Part shown: in pieces, positions 50,405-61,496 of the stretch
Position numbering within the stretch: the first letter of the stretch is position 1
Layout: each line of letters opens with the position of its first letter
Program-made: the position numbers and the translations under genes
Assembly (NCBI GenBank): GCA_033782935.1
Contig: JAWQEG010000084.1
Location: 1,674,001-1,738,000, forward strand
Direction of reading: 5' to 3'
Length of the DNA: 64,000 nucleotides
Origin: Petrolisthes cinctipes
Taxonomy: Eukaryota; Arthropoda; Malacostraca; Decapoda; Porcellanidae
The notes under the pieces: model-generated
What the model saw: only the letters and a program-made list of their open reading frames with translations
The model's database searches: none
Told to the model about the DNA's origin: nothing

Positions 50405-53400
50405 ATGCATCTTCTGTACCCGTTTATATCTCAAATTCAGGCTCAAAACACCCGAAAATTCGATATTTTTGGGTCCCAGAAGCGTACTGTACATGCCTAC
50501 TCCGTGTTAGAGTATTTTCAAAATACAGGCACAAAACATGCTGAAAATCGATATTTTGGGTGCCCAAAGTCGATATGTGCATGTATCTTCTGTACCCGTT
50601 TATATCTCAAAATCAGGCTCAAAACTCCCGAAAATTCGATATTTTTGGGTCCCAAAAGCGATCTGTACATGCCTACTCAGTGCTAGAATATTTTCAAGAT
50701 ATGGGCCCAAAACAGGGTAAAAATTGATATTTTAAGTGCCTAAAGTCGATATGTGCATGCATCTTCTGTACCCGTTTATATCTCAAATTCAGGCTCAATA
50801 CACCCGAAAATTCGATATTTTTGGGTCCTAAAAGCGATCTGTACATGCCTACTCCGTGTTAGAGTATTTTCAAAATACAGGCCCAAAACATGCTGAAAAT
50901 CGATATTTTAGGTGCCGAAAGTCGATATGTGTATGCATATTCTGTACCCGTTTATATCCCAAATTAAGGCTCAAAACACCCGAAAATTCGATATTTTTGA
51001 GTCCCAGAAGCGATCTGTACATGCCTACTCAGTGCTAGAATATTTTCAAGATATGGGCCCAAAACAGGGTAAAAATTGATATTTTAAGTGCTTAAAGTCG
51101 ATATGTGCATGCATCTTCTGTACCCGTTTATATCTCAAATTCAGGCTCAATACACCCGAAAATTCAATATTTTTGGGTCCTAGAAGCGATCTGTACATGC
51201 CTACTCCGTGTTAGAGTATTTTCAAAATACAGGCCCAAAACATGCTGACAATCGATATTTTAGGTGCCCAAAGTCGATATGTGCATGCATCTTCTGTACC
51301 CGTTTATATCTCAAATTCAGGCTTAAAACAACCGAAAATTCGATATTTCTGGGTCCCAGAAGCGATCTGTACATGCCTACTCTGTGTTAGAATATGTTTA
51401 AAATACAGGCCCAAAGCATGCTGAAAATCAATATTTTAGGTGCCCAAAGTCAATATGAGTATGCATCTTCTGTACCCGTTTATTTCCCAAATTCAGGCTC
51501 AAAACACCCTAAAATTCGATATTTTTGGGTCCCAGAAGCGATCTGTACATGCCTACTCCGTGTTAGAGTATTTTCAATATACAGGCCCAAAACTTGCTTA
51601 AAATCGAAATTTTAGGTGCCCAAAGTTAATATGTGTATGCATCTTCTGTACCCGTTTATTTCCCAAATTCAGGCTCAAAACACTCGAAAATTCGATATTT
51701 TTATGTCACAGAAGCGATCTGTACATGCCTACTCCTTGCTAGAATGTTTTCAAGATAGAGACCCAAAACATAATTAAAATCGATAATTTAGGTGCAAAAA
51801 GTCGATATGTTCATGGATCTTCAGTACCCGTTTATATCTCAAATTCAGTCTCAAAAAAACCCGAAAATTCAACATTTTTGGGTCGCAGAAGCGATCTGTA
51901 CATGCCTACTCAGTGCTAGAATGTTTTCAAAATATAGGCTCAAAACATGCTAAAACTCGATATTTAATGTGTCCAAAGTCGATATGTGCATGCATCTTCT
52001 GTATCCGTTTATATCTCAAATTCAAGCTTAAAACACCCGAAAATTCGATATTTTTGGGTCCCAGAAGCGATCTGTACATGCTTACTCAGTGCTAGATTTT
52101 TTTCAATGTATGGGCCCAAATCATGCCAAAAATTGATATTTTAGGTGCCCAAAGTCGATATGTGCATGCATCTTCTGTACACGTTTATATCTCAAATTCA
52201 GGCTCAAAACACCCGAAAATTCGATATTTTTGGGTCCCAGAAGCGATCTGTACATGCCTACTCCGTGTTAGAGTATTTTCAAAAAAACAGGCCCAAAACA
52301 TGCTGAAAATCGATATTTTAGGTGCCCAAAGTCAATATGTGTATGCATCTTCTGTACCCGTTTATTTCCAAAATTCAGGCTCAAAACACCCGAAAATTCG
52401 ATATTTTTTGGTCCCAAAAGCGATCTGTACATGCCTACTCAGTTCTAGAATATATTGAAGATATGGGCCCAAAACATGCTAAAAATCGATATTTTAAGTG
52501 CAAAAAGTCGATATGTGCATGCATCTTCTGTACCCGTTTATATCTCAAATTCAGGCTCAAATTACCCGAAAATTAGATAGTTTTGGGTCCCAGAAGCGAT
52601 CTGTACATGCCTACTCAGTGCTAGAATGTTTTCAAAATATAGGCTCAAAACATGCTAAAAATCGATATTTTAGGTGTCCAAAGTCGATATGTGCATGCAT
52701 CTTCTGTACTCGTTTATATCTCAAATTCAGGCTCAAAACACCCGAAAATTCGATATTTTTGGGACCCAGAAGCGATCTGTACACGCCTACTCAGTGCTAG
52801 AAATTTTACAAAATACAGGCCCAAAACATGCTAAAAATCGATATTTTAAGTGCAAAAAGTCGATATGTGCATGAATCTTCTGTACCCGTTTACATCCCAA
52901 ATTCAGGTTTAAAACACTCGAAAATTCGATATTTTTGGGTCACAGAAGCGATCTGTACATGCCTACTCCTTGCTAGAATGTTTTAAAGATACAGACCCAA
53001 AACATAATCAAAATCGATGTTTTAGGTGCAAAAAGTCGATATGTGCATGAATCTTCAGTACCCGTTTATATCTCAAATTCAGGCTCAAAACACCCGAAAA
53101 TTCAATATTTTTGGGTCCCTAAAGCGATGTGTACATGCCTACTCAGTGCTAGAATGTTTTCAAGATACAGACCCAAAACATACTAAAAATCGATATTTAA
53201 TGTGTCAAAAGTCAATATGTGCATGCATCTTCTGTACCCGTTTATATCTCAAATTCAGGCTCAAAACACCCGAAAATTCGATATTTTTGGGTCCCAGAAG
53301 CGATCTGTACATGCCTACTCCGTGTTAGAGTATTTTCAATATATAGGCCCAAAACATGCTAAAAATCGATATTATAGGTGCCCAAAGTCGATATGTGCAT

Positions 53401-56163
53401 GCATCTTCTGTACCCGTTTATATCTCAAATTCAGGCTCAAAACACCCGAAAATTCGATATTTTTGGGTCCCAGAAGCGTACTGTACATGCCTACTCCGTG
53501 TTAGAGTATTTTCACAATACAGGCCCAAAACATGCTGAAAATCGATATTTTGGGTGCCCAAAGTCGATATGTGCATGCATCTTCTGTACCCGTTTATATC
53601 TCAAATTCATGCTCAAAACTCCCGAAAATTCTATATTTTTGGGTCCCAGAAGCGATCTGTACATGCCTATTCCGTGTTAGAGTATTTTCAGTATACAGGC
53701 CCAAAACATGCTGAAAATCGATATTATAGGTGCTCAAAGTCAATATGTGTATGCATCTTCTGTACCCGTTTATTTCCCAAATTCAGGCTCAAAACACCCG
53801 AAAATTCGATATTTTTGTTTACCAGAAGCGATCTGTACATGCCTACTCCGTGATAGAGTATTTTCAAAACACAGGCCCAAAACATGCTCAAAATCGATAT
53901 TTTGGGTGCCCAAAGTCGATATGTGCATGCATCTTCTGTACCCGTTTACATCCCAAATTCAGGTTTAAAACACTCGAAAATTCGATATTTTTGGGTCACA
54001 GAAGCGACCTGTACATGCCTACTCCGTGTTAGAGTATTTTCAAAAATACAGGCCCAAAACATGCTGAAAATCTATATTTTAGGTGCACAAAGTCAATATG
54101 TGTATGCATCTTCTGTATCTGTTTATATCCCAAATTCAGACTCAAAACACCCTAAAATTCGACATTTTTGGGTCCCAGAAGTGATCTGTACATGCCTACT
54201 CAGTGCTAGAATGTTTTCAAAATATACGCCCAAAACATGCTAAAAATCTATATTTTAGGTGCCCAAAGTCGATATGTCAATGCATCTTCTGTACCCGTTT
54301 ATATCTCAAATTCAGGCTCAAAACACACGAAAATTCGATATTTTTGTGTCCCAGAAGCGATCTGTACATGCCTACTCCGTGTTAGATTATTTTCAAAATA
54401 CAAACTCAAAATATGCTCAAAATCGATATTTTGGGTGCCCAAAGTCAATATGTGCATGCATCTTCTTTACCCGTTTATATCCCAAATTCAGGTTCAAAAC
54501 ACTCTAAAACTCGATATTTTTGGGTTCCAGAAGCGATCTGTACATGCGTACTCAGTGCTAGAATATTTTCAAAATGTAGGCCCAAAACATGCTAAAAATC
54601 GATATTTTGGGTGCCCAAAGTCGATATGTGCATGCATCTTCTGTACCCGTTTATATCTCAAAATCAGGCTCAAAACTCCCGAAAATTCGATATTTTTGGG
54701 TCCAAGAAGCGATCTGTACATGCCTTCTCCGTGTAAGAGTATTTTCAATATACAGGCCCAAAACATGCTGAAAATCGATATTTTAGTTGCCCAAAGGCAA
54801 TATGTGTATGCATCTTCTGTACCCGTTTATATCTCAAATTAAGGCTCAAAACACCCGAAAATTCGATATTTTTGGGTCCTAGAAGAGAACTGTACATGCC
54901 TACTCAGTGCTAGAATATATTGAAGATATGGGCCCAAAACATGCTAAAAATCGATATTTTAGGTGCCCAAAGTCGATATGTACATTAATCTTCTGTACCC
55001 GTTTATATCTCAAATTCAGGCTCAAATTACCCGAAAATTAGATATTTTTGGGTACCAGAAGCGATCTGTACATGCCTACTCAGTGCTAGAATGTTTTCAA
55101 AATATAGGCTCAAAACATGCTAAAAATCGATATTTTAGGTGTCCAAAGTCGATATGTGCATGCATCTTCTGTACCCGTTTATATCTCAAATTCAGGCTCA
55201 AAACACCCGAAAATTCGATATTTTTTGGTCCCAGAAGCGATCTGTACATGCCTACTCAGTGCTAGAAATTTTTCAAAATACAGGCCCAAAACATGCTAAA
55301 AATCGATATTTTAAGTGCAAAAAGTCGATATGTGCATGCATCTTCTGTACCCGTTTACATCCCAAATTCAGGTTTAAAACACTCGAAAATTCGATATTTT
55401 TGGGTCACAGAAGCGATCTGTACATGCCTACTCCTTGCTAGAATGTTTTAAAGATACAGACCCAAAACATAATCAAAATCGATATTTTAGGTGCAAAAAG
55501 TCGATATGTGCATGAATCTTCAGTACCCGTTTATATCTCAAATTCAGGCTCAAAACACCCGAAAATTCAATATTTTTGGGTCCCTAAAGCGATGTGTACA
55601 TGCCTACTCAGTGCTAGAATGTTTTCAAGATACAGACCCAAAACATGCTAAAAATCGATATTTAATGTGTCCAAAGTCAATATGTGCATGCATCTTCTGT
55701 ACCCGTTTATATCTCAAAATCAGGCTCAAAACTCCCGAAAATTCGATATTTTTGGGTCCAAGAAGCGATCTGTACATGCCTACTCCGTGTTAGAGTATTT
55801 TCAATATATAGGCCCAAAACATGCTAAAAATCGTTATTATAGGTGCCCAAAGTCGATATGTCCATGCATCTTCTGTACCCGTTTATATCTCAAATTCAGG
55901 CTCAAAACACCCGAAAATTCGATATTTTTGAGTCCCAGAAGCGATCTGTACATGCCTACTCAGTGCTAGAATATTTTCAAGATATGGGCCCAAAACAGGG
56001 TAAACATTGATATTTTAAGTGCTTAAAGTCGATATGTGCATGCATCTTCTGTACCCGTTTATATCTCAAATTCAGGCTCAATACACCCGAAAATTCGATA
56101 TTTTTGGGTCCTAGAAGCGATCTGTACATGCCTACTCCGTGTTAGAGTATTTTCAAAATACAG

Positions 56164-57220
56164 GCCCAAAACATGCTGAAAATCGATATTTTAGGTGCCC
56201 AAAGTCGATATGTGCATGCATCTTCTGTACCCGTTTATATCTCAAATTCAGGCTTAAAACAACCGAAAATTCGATATTTTTGGGTCCCAGAAGCGATCTG
56301 TACATGCCTACTCTGTGTTAGAATATTTTTAAAATACAGGCCCAAAACATGCTGAAAATCAATATTTTAGGTGCCCAAAGTCAATATGAGTATGCATCTT
56401 CTGTACCCGTTTATTTCCCAAATTCAGGCTCAAAACACCCTAAAATTCGATATCTTTGTGTCCCAGAAGCGATCTGTACATGCCTACTCCGTGTTAGAGT
56501 ATTTTCAATATACAGGCCCAAAACTTGCTTAAAATCGAAATTTTAGGTGCCCAAAGTTAATATGTGTATGCATCTTCTGTACCCGTTTTTTTCCCAAATT
56601 CAGGCTCAAAACACTCGAAAATTCGATATTTTTATGTCACAGAAGCGATCTGTACATGCCTACTCCTTGCTAGAATGTTTTCAAGATACAGACCCAAAAC
56701 ACATTTAAAATCGATATTTTAGGTGCAAAAAGTCGATATGTTCATGGATCTTCAGAACCCGTTTATATCTCAAATTCAGTCTCAAAAAAACCCGAAAATT
56801 CAACATTTTTGGGTCCCAGAAGCGATCTGTACATGCCTACTCAGTGCTAGAATGTTTTCAAAATATAGGCTCAAAACATGCTAAAACTCGATATTTAATG
56901 TGTCCAAAGTCGATATGTGCATGCATCTTCTGTATCCGTTTATATCTCAAATTCAAGCTTAAAACACCCGAAAATTCGATATTTTTGGGTCCCAGAAGCG
57001 ATCTGTACATGCTTACTCAGTGCTAGATTTTTTTCAATGTATGGGCCCAAATCATGCCAAAAATTGATATTTTAGGTGCCCAAAGTCGATATGTGCATGC
57101 ATCTTCTGTACACGTTTATATCTCAAATTAAGGCTCAAAACACCCGAAAATTCGATATTTTTGGGTCCCAGAAGCGATCTGTACATGCCTACTCCGTGTT
57201 AGAGTATTTTCAAAATACAG
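56164..57220. repeat. 6-monomer insertion specific to 12-kb copy 2
   Basis: Relative to copy 1, 1057 bp (six monomers plus 1 bp) are added at TTTTCAAAATACAGG. In copy 1 this is followed by CGCAAAACATGCTGG, while here it is followed by CCCAAAACATGCTG and a run matching 39085-40080 and 51233-52228. Shared markers are CTCTGTGTTAGAATAT, GTCAATATGAGTATG, AAAACTTGCTTAAAATCG, TTCATGGATCTTC and TAGATTTTTTTCAATG. The run then rejoins copy 1 order at the next TTTTCAAAATACAGGCGC. The donor was probably the start of the 12-kb unit itself. Confidence 0.85.
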
Positions 57221-59209
57221 GCGCAAAACATGCTGGAAATTAATATTTTTGGTGCCCAAAGTCAATATGTGTATTCTTCTTCTGTACCCGTTTATATCCC
57301 AAATTCAGGCTCAAAACACTTGAAAATTCGATATTTTTGGGTCCCAGAAGCGATCTATATATGCCTACACAGTGCTAGAATATTGTCAAGATATACGCCC
57401 AAAACATGCTAAAAATCGATATTTTAGGTGCCCAAAGTCGATATGTGCATGCATCTTCTGTACCCGTTTATATCTCAAATTCAGGCTCAAAACACCCGAA
57501 AATTCGATATCTTTGCGTGCTAGATGCGATCTGTACATGCCTACTCCGTGTTAGAGTATTTTCAAAATACAGGCCCAAAACATGCTCAAAATCGATATTT
57601 TAGGTGCCCAAAGTCGATGTGTGCATGCATCTTCTGCACCCGTTTATTTCCCAAATTCAGGTTCAAAACACTCTAAAATTCGATATCTTTGTGTCCCAGA
57701 AGCGATCTGTACATGCCTACTCCGTGTTAGAGTATTTTCAATATACAGGCCCAAAACATGCTAAAAATCGATATCATAGGAGCCCAAAGTTGATATGTGC
57801 ATGCATCTTCTGTACCCGTTTATATCTCAAATTCAGGCTCAAAACACCCGAAAATTCGATATTTTTGGGTCCAAGAAGCGTACTGTACATGCCTACTCCG
57901 TGTTAGAGTATTTTCAAAATACAGGCACAAAACATGCTGAAAATCGATATTTTGGGTGCCCAAAGTCGATATGTGCATGTATCTTCTGTACCCGTTTATA
58001 TCTCAAAATCAAGCTCAAAACTCCCGAAAATTCGATATTTTTGGGTCCCAGAAGCGATCTGTACATGCCTACTCAGTGCTAGAATATTTTCAAGATATGG
58101 GCCCAAAACAGGGTAAAAATTGATATTTTAAGTGCCTAAAGTCGATATGTGCATGCATCTTCTGTACCCGTTTATATCTCAAATTCAGGTTCAATACACC
58201 CGAAAATTCGATATTTTTGGGTCCTAGAAGCGATCTGTACATGCCTACTCCGTGTTAGAGTATTTTCAATATACAGGCCCAAAACTTGCTTAAAATCTAT
58301 ATTTTAGGTGCCCAAAGTTAATATGTGTATGCATCTTCTGTACCCGTTTATTTCCAAAATTCAGGCTCAAAACACACGAAAATTCGATATTTTTATGTCA
58401 CAGAAGCTATCTGTACATGCCTACTCCTTGCTAGAATGTTTTCAAGATACAGATCCAAAACATAATCAAAATCGATATTTTAGGTGCAAAAAGTCGATAT
58501 GTTCATGGATCTTCAGTACCCGTTTATATCTCAAATTCAGTCTCAAAAAACCCGAAAATTCAACATTTTTGGGTCCCAGAAGCGATCTGTACATGCCTAC
58601 TCAGTGCTAGAATGTTTTCAAAATATAGGCTCATAAAATGCTAAAACTCGATATTTAATGTGTCCAAAGTCGATATGTGTATGCATCTTCTGTATCCGTT
58701 TATATCTCAAATTCAAGCTTAAAACACCCGAAAATTCGATATTTTTGGGTCCCAGAAGCGATCTGTACATGCTTACTCAGTGCTAGATTTTTTTCAATGT
58801 ATGGGCCCAAATCATGCTAAAAATCGATATTTTAGGTGCCCAAAGTCGATATGTGCATGCATCTTCTGTACACGTTTATATCTCAAATTCAGGCTCAAAA
58901 CACCCGAAAATTCGATATTTTTGGGTCCCAGAAGCGATCTGTACATGCCTACTCCGTGTTAGAGTATTTTCAAAAATACAGGCTTAAAACATGCTGAAAA
59001 TCAATATTTTAGGTGCCCAAAGTCGATATGTGCATGCATCTTCTGTACCCGTTTATATCTCAAATTCAGGTTCAGAACACCCGAAAATTCGATATTTTTG
59101 GGTCCCAGAAGCGATCTGTACATGCCTACTCCGTGTTAAAGTATTTTCAATATACAGGCACAAAACATGCTGAAAATCGATATTTTAGGTGCCCAAAGTC
59201 AATATGTGT

Positions 59210-60969
59210 ATGCATCTTCTGTACCCGTTTATTTCCAAAATTCAGGCTCAAAACACCCGAAAATTCGATATTTTTTGGTCCCAGAAGCGATCTGTACATG
59301 CCTACTCAGTTCTAGAATATATTGAAGATATGGGCCCAAAACATGCTAAAAATCGATATTTTAAGTGCAAAAAGTCGATATGTGTATGCATCTTCTGTAC
59401 CCGTTTATATCTCAAATTCAGGCTCAAAACACCCGAAAATTCGATATTTTTGGGTCCCAGAAGCGATCTGTACATGCCTACTCCGTGTTAGAGTATTTTC
59501 AAAATACAGGCGCAAAACATGCTGGAAATTAATATTTTTGGTGCCCAAAGTCAATATGTGTATTCATCTTCTGTACCCATTTATATCCCAAATTCAGGCT
59601 CAAAACACTTGAAAATTCGATATTTTTGGGTCCCAGAAGCGATCTATATATGCCTACACATTGCTAGAATATTGTCAAGATATACGCCCAAAACATGCTA
59701 AAAATCGATATTTTAGGTGCCAAAAGTCGATATGTGCATGCATCTTCTGTACCCGTTTATATCTCAAATTCAGGCTTAAAACACACGAAAATTCGATATT
59801 TTTGTGTCCCAGATGCGATCTGTACATGCCTACTCCGTGTTAGAGTATTTTCAAAATGTAGGCCCAAAACCGGCTAAAAATCGATATTTTGGGTGCCCAA
59901 AGTCGATATGTGCATGCATCTTCTGTACCCGTTTATATCTCAAATTCAGGTTCAAAACTCCCGAAAATTCGATATTTTTGGGTCCCAGAAGCGATCTGTA
60001 CATGCCTACTCCGTGTTAGAGTATTTTCAATATACAGGCCCAAAACATGCTAAAAATCGATATTATAGGAGCCCAAAGTTGATATGTGCATGCATCTTCT
60101 GTACCCGTTTATTTCCAAAATTCAGGCTCAAAACACCCGAAAATTCGATATTTTTGGGTCCCAGAAGCGATCTGTACATGCCTACTCAGTTCTAGAATAT
60201 ATTGAAGATATGGGCCCAAAACATGCTAAAAATCGATATTTTAAGTGCAAAAAGTCGATATGTGTATGCATCTTCTGTACCCGTTTATATCTCAAATTCA
60301 GGCTCAAAACACCCGAAAATTCGATATTTTTGGGTCCCAGAAGCGATCTGTACATGCCTACTCCGTGTTAGAGTATTTTCAAAATACAGGCGCAAAACAT
60401 GCTGGAAATTAATATTTTTGGTGCCCAAAGTCAATATGTGTATTCATCTTCTGTACCCATTTATATCCCAAATTCAGGCTCAAAACACTTGAAAATTCGA
60501 TAATTTTGGGTCCCAGAAGCGATCTATATATGCCTACACATTGCTAGAATATTGTCAAGATATACGCCCAAAACATGCTAAAAATCGATATTTTAGGTGC
60601 CCAAAGTCGATATGTGCATGCATCTTCTGTACCCGTTTATATCTCAAATTCAGGCTTAAAACACACGAAAATTCGATATTTTTGTGTCCCAGATGCGATC
60701 TGTACATGCCTACTCCGTGTTAGAGTATTTTCAAAATGTAGGCCCAAAACCGGCTAAAAATCGATATTTTGGGTGCCCAAAGTCGATATGTGCATGCATC
60801 TTCTGTACCCGTTTATATCTCAAATTCAGGTTCAAAACTCCCGAAAATTCGATATTTTTGGGTCCCAGAAGCGATCTGTACATGCCTACTCCGTGTTAGA
60901 GTATTTTCAATATACAGGCCCAAAACATGCTAAAAATCGATATTATAGGAGCCCAAAGTTGATATGTGC
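59210..60969. repeat. 5-monomer duplication pair within 12-kb copy 2 (2 x 880 bp)
   Basis: This is the counterpart of 48645-50404 at offset 10565, with the break between units at about 60089/60090. It keeps TTTTTTGGTCCC in the first unit and GATAATTTTGGG in the second. A private change is GTGCCAAAAGTCG near 59718, where copy 1 has GTGCCCAAAGTC. Confidence 0.92.
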
Positions 60970-61496
60970 ATGCATCTTCTGTACCCGTTTATATCTCAAA
61001 TTCAGGCTCAAAACACCCGAAAATTCGATATTTTTGGGTCCCAGAAGCGTACTGTACATGCCTACTCCGTGTTAGAGTATTTTCAAAATACAGGCACAAA
61101 ACATGCTGAAAATCGATATTTTGGGTGCCCAAAGTCGATATGTGCATGTATCTTCTGTACCCGTTTATATCTCAAAATCAGGCTCAAAACTCCCGAAAAT
61201 TCGATATTTTTGGGTCCCAAAAGCGATCTGTACATGCCTACTCAGTGCTAGAATATTTTCAAGATATGGGCCCAAAACAGGGTAAAAATTGATATTTTAA
61301 GTGCCTAAAGTCGATATGTGCATGCATCTTCTGTACCCGTTTATATCTCAAATTCAGGCTCAATACACCCGAAAATTCGATATTTTTGGGTCCTAAAAGC
61401 GATCTGTACATGCCTACTCCGTGTTAGAGTATTTTCAAAATACAGGCCCAAAACATGCTGAAAATCGATATTTTAGGTGCCGAAAGTCGATATGTT

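Larger units (their letters stand above)
38782..50930. repeat. About 12.1-kb segmental duplication, copy 1
   Basis: The segment is followed directly by its second version at 50931. 38782-44016 matches 50930-56164 at a constant offset of 12148. 46590-50931 matches 57155-61496 at a constant offset of 10565. The start is marked in both by GTATGCATATTCTG and CAAATTAAGGCTC. This copy contains the 15-monomer tandem duplication (43047-48326), which copy 2 has only once. Base differences between copies are few by eye: for example CAATATAC versus CAGTATAC near 41548 and 53696, and ATAAGGCTC versus ATCAGGCTC near 42517 and 54665. Confidence 0.92.
50931..61496. repeat. About 10.6-kb segmental duplication, copy 2
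   Basis: This is the second version of 38782-50930. Its length follows from two events: 12149 minus 2640 (only one 15-monomer unit) plus 1057 (a 6-monomer insertion at 56164-57220) equals 10566, as observed. A short patch at about 55014-55061 (CTCAAATTACCCG, ATTAGATATTTTTGGGTACC) differs from copy 1. The right end is where GTATGCATATTCTG in copy 1 becomes TTCATGCATCTTCTG at 61496. Confidence 0.92.
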
